From contig CM039502.1 of NCBI GenBank assembly GCA_022432975.1, forward strand, positions 71,570,573 to 71,634,572: a stretch of DNA of 64,000 bases, read 5' to 3'. The notes beneath the pieces are model-generated. The model was given only the letters and a program-made list of their open reading frames with translations. It made no database searches and was not told where the DNA came from. Origin of the DNA: Begonia masoniana. Lineage: Eukaryota; Streptophyta; Magnoliopsida; Cucurbitales; Begoniaceae. The translations under genes were made by a program, and so were the position numbers. Shown piece after piece: positions 1 through 10,037 of this stretch (position 1 is its first letter; each line of letters opens with the position of its first letter).

Positions 1-634
1 GAATTAAATGATTAAGAAAGTCATGAATTATGTCTCGGCCGTACTGGGGTCGTTACAATTTGGGAGAACCAGAAAAGCGCAACCCAAAGAATGATGTTGT
101 AGCGACATCGCAGTAGCAGCAAAGTGAATTAAAAATTCAGAGGTCACCACCACCATTCCCTCAAAGACTACAGAAACACAATCAAGACAAGTAGTTTAAA
201 AGATTACTTGATGTTCTTAAGCAACTTCACATTAATGTGCCATTGGTGGAAGCACTTGAACAAATGCCCAACTACGCAAAGTTTATGAATGATATTTTAT
301 CCAAGAAAAGAAGGCTGGGAGAATTTGAAATGGTAGCCATGACTGAAGAAACAAGTTATATATTACATAATAAGATCCCATCTAAATTGAAATATCCAGA
401 CAGCTTCACCATTCCATGCACGATCGGCAACAACTATTTTGGGAAAGCTTTGTGTGATTTAGGAGCAAGTATTAGTTTAATGTCCATGTCCATCTTCAAG
501 AAACTAGGAATAGGAGAAGCTCGACCTACCACAATTACCTCGCAACTAGCTGATCGATCATTAACGCATCCTCAAGGGAAGATAGAAGATGTACTCGTAA
601 AGGTAGATAAATTTATTTTCCCAGTAGACTTCAT
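1..634 (+). pseudogene. Athila-like Ty3/gypsy gag end and protease, first half
   Basis: This is coding DNA of a Ty3/gypsy polyprotein. It is open from about 237 and degraded before that by stops. The translated segment has the gag-protease linker typical of Athila elements (PLVEALEQMPNYAKF, then KKRRLGEFE) followed by the retropepsin core with catalytic triplet DLGAS, where D is usual and L replaces the more common S/T neighbour. The frame is cut at 634 by the SIRE insertion and resumes after its second target duplicate at 11640-11644, where the conserved [10 protein letters not shown] end of the protease fold follows. The 5' LTR and most of gag lie left of the window. Lineage assignment is by motif recognition. 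Confidence 0.8.
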
Positions 635-2235
635 TGTTGACTTATAGAGTGTTTAAGTCATAATATGTTTTTGATGATGTATTTAAAGGATAAATAATGT
701 AATTTGATTATGTGTATTTAATGAGAATAATGAATATGAGGTTATTTGGAAATACCCTTGAAAATGGTATTTTAGTTATCTAATAAATTGTATTGAGTAT
801 ACAGGGCTGAATAGTTAAACAGGGCTAAAATTAGTTGTTCCTTGTGCCGATCACAAGACGACAAAGAAATGAAGGCTTCTGCCGATTGCTAAAAGACAGA
901 AGAAGAAGTCGTTCAGTGCGTGCTTGTGCCGATGACGTGTCAAGATGCAATCTGCCGATAGCATTTGAAGCTACTCTTGCCGACACTGTTCAAGGATTCT
1001 CATGCCGATAGTATTTACGGTTGTCTCTGCCGATGGAGTTCAAAGTTTACATCTGCCGATGGTGTTTGAGGATTCATATGCCGATGGCATTTTAAAGAAA
1101 CTCGTGCCGATGGCGTTTAAAGAAACTCGTGCCGATGGCGTTTAAAGATGTTCATGCCGATTGCTTTGTAGCTGCATCTGCCGATGTCGTTCAAGGTTTC
1201 TCATGCCGATCACTAGACGACAAAACTCCAAGGACTCATCTGCCAATAGCTTACGAAGATTCAAATGCCGATGGCATTCAAAGACTCATCTGCCGATGGC
1301 CCTACAAGATGCAAATACCGATGGGGTCTTACACTTCAAATACCGATGAAGTTTTACACTCCAAATACCGATGGCATCCAAAGATTCTTATAACGATGAC
1401 ATATGAAGACTCTTTTGCCGATGGTATTCCTGCTGATGACATATTAAGTCAGCTGCCGATTACATTTGAAGCCTCATATGCCGATGGCTCTACAAGTTGC
1501 ATTTACCGATGACGTGGCATTATTTTACAAGCTGCATCTGGTTATGATCTTCCGCCAGAATTTAAAGTTAGCCGCGAAGCTACAGTGATGTCGTTTTCAA
1601 GCATTAACTCCAGACCTTTAATGGCGACGACGAACAACATTTTCAGATGCAACGGATAGCTGCTTCAGTACGGATGCTTCCCAACGGTAACATTTTTTAT
1701 TTGGAGTAAGAAGCATTCAATTCTATGAAGCAAGGATATACAGAGTATATAAGCAGAAGAAAAGGCTCGTAGACTAACTTTTGCTAATTTGAATTCTGAG
1801 CCCTAGCTGCGAAAGTCATTCTTCACTCTGTATTTTTCACTACATCTCTAAACTCGAACTCGAGATTCAATTGTTGTAAGAGTGTAGTTTGTGCGTTATT
1901 TTTGCAAACTCAAATCTCTCTAAGGCAGTGGATTGACGCCCGTGAAAGTTCAATCCAGAATTGTAAAGGCAGTTGATCGGAGCCCGGAATCCCGATCTGT
2001 TTTCTCGTGAGGAGAAGGTTAAGGATCTTCAAGGGGTGAGCCTTGGAGCGTGGACGTAGGCAGCTTGGCCGAACCACGTAAAAAAGCGTTGGTGTTCAAT
2101 CTCTCTTACCCTCTCTGTCATTATTGTTATTAACTTAAATGCTGATAGAGTAAATTGAGAGAGTGATTAAATTGATCAATAAATTTAGTTTTAAAAGTCT
2201 AATTCACCCCCCTCTTAGACAATTCCGGTCCTACA
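635..2235 (+). repeat. 5' LTR of copia-1
   Basis: A 1601-bp LTR with TG...CA ends. The middle is filled with a degenerate CCGATG array (843-1515). A TATA-like tatataag at 1746-1753 lies about 490 bp before the LTR end and fits the U3 promoter position. The 3' LTR matches almost base for base. Confidence 0.95.
843..1515 (+). repeat. CCGATG minisatellite array inside the LTR
   Basis: About two dozen degenerate copies of a unit built around TGCCGATGGC, mostly spaced 23-28 bp (for example at about 1030, 1055, 1080, 1107, 1131, 1157, 1180 and 1204). The word before each core is often a CAT/CTC step and the word after it is often TTCAAAGA or TTTAAAG. It is repeated in the 3' LTR (about 10246-10916). 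The spacing and variable 'spacers' superficially resemble CRISPR, but the repeats are short, degenerate and part of an LTR. Confidence 0.85.
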
Positions 2236-2237
2236 AT

Positions 2238-2249
2238 TGGTATTAGAGC
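2238..2249 (+). promoter_or_regulatory. Primer-binding site (initiator Met tRNA type)
   Basis: TGGTATTAGAGC starts 2 nt after the LTR end. It matches the plant initiator-Met-tRNA primer site TGGTATCAGAGC with one mismatch. Confidence 0.85.
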
Positions 2250-2301
2250 AAGGTTAAATATTGTCTAAGCTATTTTTATAGGAAATATTGTGTATTTTGA
2301 A

Positions 2302-3888
2302 ATGGCTTTCAATACACATTCTATTCAAATGGAAGGTCAGTCTACCACTAGACCTCCATTCTTCGATGGCAATGATTATGTGTATTGGAAATCTAGAATG
2401 AGAGTTTATATTCAGGCTATAGACTATGACATTTGGAACAATATAGTAGATGGTCCATATGTAGCATTTAAAACAGAAAATGGTATTAGGATACCCAAAG
2501 CCTCTCACGAACTGAATGATAGTGATAAGAAGAATTTGAGCCTGAATGCAAAGGCAATAAACACCTTGTACTGTGCTCTGAATAGAGACGAGTTTAATAG
2601 AGTACAAGGGTGTGAGAGTGCTCAAGAAATTTGGCACTTATTAGAGGTCACACACGAAGGCACAAACCAGGTCAAAGAGAGTAAATTGAGCATGTTAGTT
2701 CATGAATATGAACTGTTTTCCATGGAAAAAGGAGAAACCATTAGTTCCATGTTTACTCGATTTACTAACATTACTAATGGTCTTAAAGCTCTTGGTAAGA
2801 TTTACTCAGGTGAAGAACAGGTAAGGAAACTTCTGAGATGCCTACCGAGAGCATGGCAACCAAAGGTGACTGCCATTCAGGAAGCTAAGGATCTCAAAAC
2901 TTTGAAGCTTGAGGAGCTCATTGGATCTCTCATGACGCATGAGATCACAATGAGAGCAAACGAAAAGGAGGACCTCAAAGAGAAAGAGGTCTCTAAGAGA
3001 AAGGACATTGCCCTGAAGATCTCCTCTGCCTCCTCCAGTAAACATGAAGAATCTGAAGAAGAAGAAGAAGAAGATGATGAGGACATAGCACTCATCACAA
3101 GGAGATTCAGTAAATTCCTGCAAAGGAAGAGGATGCAAGGAAGAAGATTTCCGAAAGGTGAAAGACCACAAAAGGAGAAGGAAATCACATGCTTTGGATG
3201 TGGAAAGCCAGGACATATGAAGGCCGATTGTCCACAGGCCAAGAAGTTTCCCAAAAAGTTCAAGAAGAAGGCTATGAAAGCCACGTGGGATGAAAGTGAA
3301 GAAGATACCTCTTCAGAAGATGAAGAAGTGGCTAATCTGTGCTTCATGGCACACGAGGACAAGGTATGCTCTTCTTCTTCCAGTAATTTAAGTGATTGCG
3401 ATAGTGATAATGAAGACGGAGAACTGATTGATGCTTTCAATGACTTAGTAAAGCAGTTTGGCATGCTAAAGAGTAAGTATAACACATTGAAAAGGGAAAA
3501 TGCAGATCTAATAGAAAAACATGAAAATGAAATCAACCAGCATGCAAAAGAAGTCTCAGAACTTAAATCGAAAAATGAGACTTTGGATAAACTTGTTATA
3601 AACTTCACTAAAGGTAGTATGGGATTAAACATGTTGATCAGTGGTGTAAGGAAACCATTTGATAGATCAGGTATAGGTTATGACAAGAATAATAAAAGGA
3701 AAACTTATAGGAACTTCTTTGTTAAATCTACTACCTGTCTTGCAAGGAGTGAAGTAGGACATAAAACTGTTGCATGTCCTGTAAAGAATTACAATATGAA
3801 GTCAAGTGGTAACCTTCAATGGGTTCCTAAGGGAACCAGACCTAACTCTAGGACCCAAAAAGTTTGGGTACCAAAGAAGACAACTTGA
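2302..3888 (+). CDS. gag: SIRE-type copia gag polyprotein
   Basis: A 528-aa structural protein that would assemble the virus-like particle and package element RNA. I chose the ATG at 2302 because the open frame before it has only a GTG. The N-terminal half has the copia gag (UBN2-like) pattern: PPFFDGNDYVYWKSRM near the start, then NRDEFNRV and EIWHLLEVTHEGT. An acidic Glu-rich stretch precedes a CCHC zinc knuckle (CFGCGKPGHMKADC, about residues 297-310) of the C-x2-C-x4-H-x4-C type. A coiled-coil-like segment follows at about 380-440. The frame ends at TGA 3886-3888, and the pol frame continues immediately in the same phase. Confidence 0.92.
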   Translation: MAFNTHSIQMEGQSTTRPPFFDGNDYVYWKSRMRVYIQAIDYDIWNNIVDGPYVAFKTENGIRIPKASHELNDSDKKNLSLNAKAINTLYCALNRDEFNRVQGCESAQEIWHLLEVTHEGTNQVKESKLSMLVHEYELFSMEKGETISSMFTRFTNITNGLKALGKIYSGEEQVRKLLRCLPRAWQPKVTAIQEAKDLKTLKLEELIGSLMTHEITMRANEKEDLKEKEVSKRKDIALKISSASSSKHEESEEEEEEDDEDIALITRRFSKFLQRKRMQGRRFPKGERPQKEKEITCFGCGKPGHMKADCPQAKKFPKKFKKKAMKATWDESEEDTSSEDEEVANLCFMAHEDKVCSSSSSNLSDCDSDNEDGELIDAFNDLVKQFGMLKSKYNTLKRENADLIEKHENEINQHAKEVSELKSKNETLDKLVINFTKGSMGLNMLISGVRKPFDRSGIGYDKNNKRKTYRNFFVKSTTCLARSEVGHKTVACPVKNYNMKSSGNLQWVPKGTRPNSRTQKVWVPKKTT

Positions 3889-3897
3889 TCTTCTGTT

Positions 3898-5565
3898 TTG
3901 CAGGTTGACAGCTCTCCTGAAAGAAATCAGTGGTACCTCGACAGTGGATGTTCGAGGCATATGACAGGAGACTCAACCATGTTTGCTGTTGTCAACAAAA
4001 AGAAAGGAAATGTTACTTTTGGTGGAAACCAAAAGGGCAAAATTGTTGGCATCGGCAATATAGGTAACAGTGTTAATCCTATTATTGAAAATGTGCTGTT
4101 AGTTGAAGGGTTAAAGTATAATCTGCTTAGTATTAGTCAATTGTGCGATAAAGGATATGAAGTGATTTTTAAATCTAACTCCTGCATAATTAAAGATGCA
4201 TCTAATGATAAAACTCTGTTCACTGGTTATAGAAAAGAAAATATCTATGTTATTGATATGGATGTTGTTGTGCATGTTAATGAGAAATGCTTTGCTGTTA
4301 ATTCTTCTCATGATGCTTGGATTTGGCATAGAAGATTAGGACACGTAGGAATGGATACCTTAGCTAAGATTACTAAGGATAATTTAGTTAGAGGGATTCC
4401 TAAGATATCCTTTGAAAAGGATAAAGTCTGTGAAGCTTGTCAAATGGGCAAGCAGATCAAAAGTTCTTTTGTTTCTAAGAATTCAATTTCTACTTCTAAG
4501 CCTCTTCAACTCCTTCACATGGACCTTTTCGGTCCTTCCAATGTAGCAAGCTTAGGAGGCAAATTCTATGCCTTTGTCATTGTGGATGACTTCTCTAGAT
4601 TTTCTTGGGTGTTCTTTCTAAAGTCTAAGGATGAGACTTTTGATACCTTCTCTAGCTTTAGGAAAAGAGTTCAAAACGAGAAGGAACTCACCATTGCTGC
4701 TATTCGTAGTGATCATGGTGGTGAGTTTGAAAATGACAGATTTGAACTTCTGTGCCTCAAGTATGGAATTGAGCACAATTTCTCCTCTCCTAGAACCCCT
4801 CAGCAAAATGGTGTTGTTGAGAGGAAAAATAGGTCTCTCCAAGAACTTGCCCGAACTATGTTAAATGAGAATTCCATTCCCAAATACTTCTGGGCTGAAG
4901 CTGTTGCTACAGCTTGCTATGTTCTTAATAGGGTTTCCATAAGGCCATTTTTAGAGAAAACTCCATATGAACTCTGGAGTGGAAAAACTCCTTCTGTTAA
5001 GTATTTTAGAGCCTTTGGCAGTAAATGCTTCATCCTTAACACTAAGGATAACTTAGGGAAATTCGATTCCAAATCCGATCTTGGAATTTTTCTTGGTTAT
5101 TCCTTGTCCAGTAAAGCATATAGAGTTTTCAATAAGAGAACTCTAGTTGTAGAGGAATCAGTTCATGTAAACTTTGATGAGACTCCTCAACCAATAATTA
5201 ATGTGGATGAGGATGTTTCTTTGGACAAACAACTGGATTCCCTCTCTTTAGAAAATTCTGCTGTTCCCACTCAATTAGAGAAACCTTTAGAACCATCTTC
5301 TACTTCTCTGGAAATCATTTCTGTTAAAGATGAATCTGCAGATCTTCCTAGAGATTGGAAGTATATTAGAAACCATCCATTAGATGAAGTCTTAGGTGAT
5401 CCTTCTTTAGGAGTTAAGACTAGATCCTCTCTTAGGAATCTCTGTGCCAATGTGGCATTCATTTCTCAAATAGAGCCTAAGAAATTTGAGGAGGCCGAGA
5501 GTGATGAAAATTGGATTATGGCCATGCAAGAAGAGTTAAATCAATTCGAAAGGAGCAAGGTATGA
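3898..5565 (+). CDS. pol: copia-1 pol, protease and integrase part
   Basis: In the same frame as gag, directly after its TGA. Domains in order: aspartic protease with WYLDSGCSRHMTGD (about 3934-3975); GAG-pre-integrase with the His/Cys zinc site (HRRLGH ... CEACQMGK, about 4327-4452); the integrase core with HMDLFG, DDFSRF and the conserved block QQNGVVERKNR, which holds the catalytic Glu; and a connecting region. There is no ATG at the start, so expression should need readthrough of the gag stop, or another mechanism. The frame stops at TGA 5563-5565, between integrase and reverse transcriptase, where relatives keep a Trp codon. That looks like a single G-to-A change. Confidence 0.88.
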   Translation: MQVDSSPERNQWYLDSGCSRHMTGDSTMFAVVNKKKGNVTFGGNQKGKIVGIGNIGNSVNPIIENVLLVEGLKYNLLSISQLCDKGYEVIFKSNSCIIKDASNDKTLFTGYRKENIYVIDMDVVVHVNEKCFAVNSSHDAWIWHRRLGHVGMDTLAKITKDNLVRGIPKISFEKDKVCEACQMGKQIKSSFVSKNSISTSKPLQLLHMDLFGPSNVASLGGKFYAFVIVDDFSRFSWVFFLKSKDETFDTFSSFRKRVQNEKELTIAAIRSDHGGEFENDRFELLCLKYGIEHNFSSPRTPQQNGVVERKNRSLQELARTMLNENSIPKYFWAEAVATACYVLNRVSIRPFLEKTPYELWSGKTPSVKYFRAFGSKCFILNTKDNLGKFDSKSDLGIFLGYSLSSKAYRVFNKRTLVVEESVHVNFDETPQPIINVDEDVSLDKQLDSLSLENSAVPTQLEKPLEPSSTSLEIISVKDESADLPRDWKYIRNHPLDEVLGDPSLGVKTRSSLRNLCANVAFISQIEPKKFEEAESDENWIMAMQEELNQFERSKV

Positions 5566-7005
5566 GAACTTGTTCCACGGCCTAAGGATCATCCCATTAT
5601 TGGAACTAAATGGGTTTACAAGAATAAACTAGATGAGAATGGGATTGTCATTAGAAATAAGGCTAGGCTTGTAGCTAAGGGATACTCTCAAGAAGAGGGT
5701 ATTGATTTTGAGGAATCTTTTGCCCCTGTTGCTAGATTAGAGTCAATAAGAATGCTTCTAGCTTTTGCTTGTTTCAAGAACTTCACACTCTTTCAAATGG
5801 ATGTAAAGAGTGCTTTCTTAAATGGTTACATCACTGAGGAAGTTTTTGTTGAGCAACCCTTAGGTTTTGAAGCTTTCGATAAACCCGAGCATGTCTATAA
5901 GTTAAGGAAAGCTCTTTATGGTCTAAAGCAGGCTCCTAGAGCATGGTATGACAGATTGAAGAATTTTCTTGAGGAAAGAAAGTTCAAAAAGGGTAACTCC
6001 GATTCAACTCTGTTTACCAGGCAAAAGGACAATGATATTCTGTTGGTTCAAATTTATGTTGACGACATCATTTTTGGATCGACTAATGTCAATATGTGCA
6101 GTGAGTTTTCCTCCCTCATGCAAAGTGAATTTGAAATGAGTATGATGGGGGAGTTAAAGTTTTTCTTAGGATTCCAGATTAGTCAATCTCCTGATGGAAT
6201 CTTCTTCTGTCAAGAAAAGTATATTAAGGAACTCCTTAAGAAATTTGGTTTAGAAACTGTCAAATCATCTAGGACTCCCATGAGTACCACAACCAAATTG
6301 GATAAAGATGAAAATGGAGTAAATGTGGATATTAAGAAATACCGTGGTATGATTGGATCTTTGCTATACCTGACTGCTAGTAGACCAGACATTCTGTTTA
6401 GCGTATGTCTCTGTGCTAGGTTTCAAGCTGCCCCTAAGGAGTCTCACTTATCTGCTGTTAAACGGATTTTTAAGTATCTAAGTGGGACAGTTGACTTAGG
6501 ACTCTGGTATCCGAAAGGTACCTCATTTGATCTAATAGGATATTCTGATTCTGACTATGCGGGTAGTCTTATTGATAGAAAAAGCACTAGTGGCACATGT
6601 CAGTTCTTAGGAGAGTCTCTTGTTTCTTGGTATTCTAAGAAACAGAATTCTGTTGCATTGTCAACTGCTGAGAGTGAATATATTGCTGCTGGCAGTTGTT
6701 GTGCACAAATGCTTTGGATGAAACAGACTTTGGAAGATTTCAATCTGTTTTATGAAAGGATTCCTATTCGGTGTGATAACACCAGTGCCATTAACATTTC
6801 TAAAAATCCTATTCAGCACTCTAGAACCAAGCACATAGATGTCAGATATCATTTCATTAGAGATCATGTTCAAAAAGGAGAAATCATTTTAGAGTTTGTT
6901 AATTCCGTAGATCAACTTGCAGACATCTTCACCAAGCCTTTAGATGAAAAGACTTTCAATAATATTAGGATAAGGCTAGGTCTCATTCGGGTTGAGAAAA
7001 ACTAA
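5566..7005 (+). CDS. pol: copia-1 pol, reverse transcriptase and RNase H part
   Basis: Continues in the integrase frame after the premature TGA, so it is part of one pol ORF broken by a single stop. The reverse transcriptase shows [44 protein letters not shown] and the catalytic YVDD box (about 6055-6066). The RNase H domain follows with [19 protein letters not shown], the DNTSAI block and [13 protein letters not shown]. The frame ends normally at TAA 7003-7005 after the usual LADIFTKPL tail. Without stop suppression this half cannot be made, so this copy may depend on sibling copies for enzymes. Confidence 0.88.
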   Translation, partial: ELVPRPKDHPIIGTKWVYKNKLDENGIVIRNKARLVAKGYSQEEGIDFEESFAPVARLESIRMLLAFACFKNFTLFQMDVKSAFLNGYITEEVFVEQPLGFEAFDKPEHVYKLRKALYGLKQAPRAWYDRLKNFLEERKFKKGNSDSTLFTRQKDNDILLVQIYVDDIIFGSTNVNMCSEFSSLMQSEFEMSMMGELKFFLGFQISQSPDGIFFCQEKYIKELLKKFGLETVKSSRTPMSTTTKLDKDENGVNVDIKKYRGMIGSLLYLTASRPDILFSVCLCARFQAAPKESHLSAVKRIFKYLSGTVDLGLWYPKGTSFDLIGYSDSDYAGSLIDRKSTSGTCQFLGESLVSWYSKKQNSVALSTAESEYIAAGSCCAQMLWMKQTLEDFNLFYERIPIRCDNTSAINISKNPIQHSRTKHIDVRYHFIRDHVQKGEIILEFVNSVDQLADIFTKPLDEKTFNNIRIRLGLIRVEKN

Positions 7006-7329
7006 GATTATTTCTTTGTCGAAAAATTTCTAAGTATTGGAGTGTTTTTCTCTTCTGTGTTGGCATCGGCAGATGCTATGTTTTTCAAGAGGCATCGGAA
7101 GATACATATCAATAGGAAGGCATCGGAAGATGTTTTTCTTATTTCTGCCGACACGTGTAATCCATCAGAAAATTATTTTTTCTTAATCTGCCGACACGTA
7201 TGTCTTCTTCGTAAGGCGATGAGTTATTTCTTTTAAATTCATTCTTCTTCGCCGATACACTTCACTTTTCGCGCTCTTTCTGTAAACCCCTGCCCTACCA
7301 AATCCTCTCTGTCGAATCTTCTTCCTGCA
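7006..7329 (+). other. Spacer between pol and ORF3 with inverted-sense CCGATG words
   Basis: 324 bp without a long frame. It has several copies of the LTR array word in the opposite orientation (GGCATCGGCAGATG at about 7063, GGCATCGGAAGATA at about 7090, GGCATCGGAAGATG at about 7120), plus TGCCGACACG twice. It may carry the leader or promoter for the downstream ORF. Confidence 0.6.
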
Positions 7330-9660
7330 ATGGAATTTCAAGGTCAATCATCTCGTGCAGTTTCCAAACCGGCCCAGAAGAAGGCCAAAGTCTCTGCTCA
7401 TCCGTCCCGAGAGATTCCTCTTGGAACGGAATGGCCATCGTTCTTCTTCCTTACTCAAGCTGCTGAGGTAAAATACCGCAATACCTTTCAGCACAAATCT
7501 TTGATTCTTAGTAAGGGCATTCATTTTGACAAGCTAGCTGGAATGGGCTTTATCGAACCTTTGACAGACCTAGGGCTTATAGGTCTTTTTGAAACCGAAT
7601 CCTTCTTCTATCCAGAAGCAATTAGGATGTTCTATGCTAACATGAGTTTTACCCCTGACTTCTCCTCCATTAGGAGTTATGTGTACAACAAGCATATTGA
7701 TATTACCCCTCAGACCATAAATACTCTTCTGGGGGCTCCTCATTTGGATAATCGCCCCTACATTTATATGACTGGGCCTGAGCTGCCTTTCTTTGGAACG
7801 TCAGATGGACTTCAGTTTCTAAGGGAAATTGCTTCGGACCCAAATGCATCCTATGATCAGTTAAAGGGTAAACATTTGACACCTAGAGCCCGTGTATTCC
7901 GTCATATGATTGATTTCAATATTGTTCCCAAGGGGGGACATTATGATGAAGTAAGCTCAATGGAACTATTCGTTCTGTTTGCTCTGTATTTCAAGACCCC
8001 TTTCAATATTGGATACATTGTCGTTAGACGGATGATTTTGGCAGTATCATCCAAGGCTACATCTCTACCGTATAACCTGCTTCTCATGCGGTTATTTGTC
8101 AAGCTTGAAGTTGTTTTTCCTGAAGAGATTGAGCCTGTGATTCTCCAGCCCTCCAACTTTTATTCAGATATTACTCTAAACAGGTTGGGAATCAAAAGAG
8201 TCGAAAAAGGTAAACCTGTTTTGGACAAGGCCAAGAAAAAGGCTCCTTTGGCTGCACCTGTCAGGCGTGGGAAGAGAAAGCTTGCTCTTCTTGAGGCGTC
8301 TGCTACAGAAGGAGGGGATGAGTCAGGCCTTCCAGTTTTAACTCTTTCCCCCTCTCAATCTCAAGTTTCTGGCACTCCAGAACCTCCTCCTCTGGTGCGA
8401 AGGCGCAGAACTGTCCATTCTTCAGGAATAGTGATCTCTGAGACAGTTTCTTCTCCTTCCTATGTGCCTCCTCCTATTTCAGCACCTCCACAATCACATT
8501 CAGAACCTCAATCACCTCCACCTTCTCTTATCTTGCCTTCTCAGCCTGCCTTTCCTTCCATCTCTCCACTGATGCAAGCCATTACTTCAATTTTCCAACA
8601 TGGCCCCCCACCAGCTTCATCAGTCCCTCCATCTCCAGTCCAACTCTCTTCCTCACAAACTACATCTACAGTTCAACTGGCTATACCTTCACCTTCTACA
8701 TCTTCGATCCCACCAGCTATACCATCAGCACCACCATCTCCAATGCGACTGCCCTCACCTGTTCTCCAGTCTCCCACCAAATCGGCTACGGCTCCTTCAT
8801 CACCAGTCCAACTTCTTTCTCCACCGGCTATACCTTCACCACCTTCATCTCCAATCCCGACTACTCCCCTCAGTACTCCTCCTTCTACTCCTCCACCTCC
8901 ACCTCAATCTCCAATCAGATTGCCCTCACCAGCTCCTCCATCACCTGTCCAACCAGCTCCTCCATCCCCTCCACTCCTTCCTGCTCTGCCATCCATACCA
9001 ACCACTCCTCTAACCTATCAGAGGAGATTCTCACTGAATGAGACTCGATATTCTGAGCTGAAAGCCTCTATTGACCGCATTGAGTCTGCTCTCAGTACCA
9101 TGGAAAGTCGGATTGAACAGTCTCTGGATGCCAAACTTGTAAAGAATCACAAAGACTTGTCCACTGACTTAGATTCTAGTCTTGGTTTGCTGACTCAAAA
9201 AGTGGATGCTGATCGGCGCATGATTGTCAGGGAAATTGAGAAACTCCAATCCTCCATTGCTGCCTTGACACCTGAACCTGAACCTGAACCCGACCTGCCC
9301 TCAAGTTCTGTTCCTTGTTTTGAAGATCTATTTCTTCCATTTTCCAGGCCTGAGGTAGCTGACGATGTGCGCCTAATGCCTTTGGATCTTCAGGAGACTG
9401 AAGTTACTGCAGTTGCTGAAGTTACTGAAGTTGCTGCAGTTGATGCAGTTGCTGAAGTTGCTGATGTTGCTGCTGTTCTTCCTGCTGACCCTATTGTTGA
9501 GCCTCCTCCTTGTCTGGCCATAGTGGTATATCAGCCACCTATCCCTCTGAATAATCGCTCCCTTCCAGAGCTTGTAGATGCTTATATTTCTTCAAATCGT
9601 GCCGTGCCATCATGGCTTCATCAAGCCTTTTGGACACGATTTGTAGGTTTCTTCAAGTAG
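7330..9660 (+). CDS. SIRE third ORF ('env-like'; putative plant transposon protein domain)
   Basis: A 776-aa protein that follows pol, as in SIRE/Maximus elements, where this gene is loosely called env-like. Residues about 40-290 form a conserved globular domain (IRMFYANM, LTPRARVFRHMIDFNI, SLPYNLLLMRLF) that I assign to the 'putative plant transposon protein' family. Residues about 330-565 are a long Pro/Ser-rich, probably disordered region. About 570-650 is a predicted coiled coil (ELKASIDRIESALSTMESRI and following). The C-terminal part has an Ala/Val/Glu repeat (AVAEVTEVAAVDAV) near 700. I see no convincing signal peptide, transmembrane helix or furin-like site, so a membrane envelope role is not supported. 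The same domain occurs in the MULE second gene at 31556-32420. Its function is unknown. Confidence 0.82.
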   Translation: MEFQGQSSRAVSKPAQKKAKVSAHPSREIPLGTEWPSFFFLTQAAEVKYRNTFQHKSLILSKGIHFDKLAGMGFIEPLTDLGLIGLFETESFFYPEAIRMFYANMSFTPDFSSIRSYVYNKHIDITPQTINTLLGAPHLDNRPYIYMTGPELPFFGTSDGLQFLREIASDPNASYDQLKGKHLTPRARVFRHMIDFNIVPKGGHYDEVSSMELFVLFALYFKTPFNIGYIVVRRMILAVSSKATSLPYNLLLMRLFVKLEVVFPEEIEPVILQPSNFYSDITLNRLGIKRVEKGKPVLDKAKKKAPLAAPVRRGKRKLALLEASATEGGDESGLPVLTLSPSQSQVSGTPEPPPLVRRRRTVHSSGIVISETVSSPSYVPPPISAPPQSHSEPQSPPPSLILPSQPAFPSISPLMQAITSIFQHGPPPASSVPPSPVQLSSSQTTSTVQLAIPSPSTSSIPPAIPSAPPSPMRLPSPVLQSPTKSATAPSSPVQLLSPPAIPSPPSSPIPTTPLSTPPSTPPPPPQSPIRLPSPAPPSPVQPAPPSPPLLPALPSIPTTPLTYQRRFSLNETRYSELKASIDRIESALSTMESRIEQSLDAKLVKNHKDLSTDLDSSLGLLTQKVDADRRMIVREIEKLQSSIAALTPEPEPEPDLPSSSVPCFEDLFLPFSRPEVADDVRLMPLDLQETEVTAVAEVTEVAAVDAVAEVADVAAVLPADPIVEPPPCLAIVVYQPPIPLNNRSLPELVDAYISSNRAVPSWLHQAFWTRFVGFFK

Positions 9661-10037
9661 TTATTCCTAAGTTTTTATTTTTTTTGTCTTGTAAACACAT
9701 TAATTGGTATTCAAATACAATTTCTCTGTTTCTTTCATTAATGCATTGCTTCTGCTCTTTCTCTAATCTGTTTTTGATAATGTCAATGGGGGAGAATAGT
9801 GTATTTGATGATTGAGTATGACTTGGTTAGCATTCTGAATATATATATTTGCTTTGAGTCTGATTAGTTAGCATTCTGGATATATATTTTTTTGGATATA
9901 TGCTTGCTCTGTGTTTTTTGGATTTGCTCTGTATGGTTAACTGAATAAAATGCATATACTATGGGGGAGCAGCTAGAATTATGGGGGAGTATTTAAATTA
10001 ATCAAATTCATATTGTCATCATCAAAAAGGGGGAGAT
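9661..10037 (+). promoter_or_regulatory. 3' non-coding region with polypurine tract
   Basis: AT-rich tail after ORF3. The primary polypurine tract AAAAAGGGGGAGA (10024-10036) abuts the 3' LTR. Similar ATGGGGGAG tracts at about 9787, 9961 and 9981 are candidate secondary polypurine tracts. Confidence 0.75.

Noticed and set aside
1129..1512. 127-aa open frame in the copia-1 LTR (and its copy at 10532)
   Set aside because: It is produced by the CCGATG minisatellite, has low-complexity repeated peptides and no domain.
843..1515. Regularly spaced short repeats with variable spacers, CRISPR-like
   Set aside because: The repeat core is only about 8-10 nt, degenerate and spaced about 25 bp, inside an LTR that is duplicated elsewhere in the window. 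This is a plant genome and no cas genes exist.
9420..9490. Programmed frameshift or second coding layer at the Ala/Val/Glu repeat
   Set aside because: The frame stays open and the repeat explains the pattern. No slippery site or pseudoknot was seen.
7330..9660. True viral-type envelope glycoprotein
   Set aside because: No signal peptide, transmembrane helix or cleavage site visible. The homologous domain is also present in a DNA transposon.
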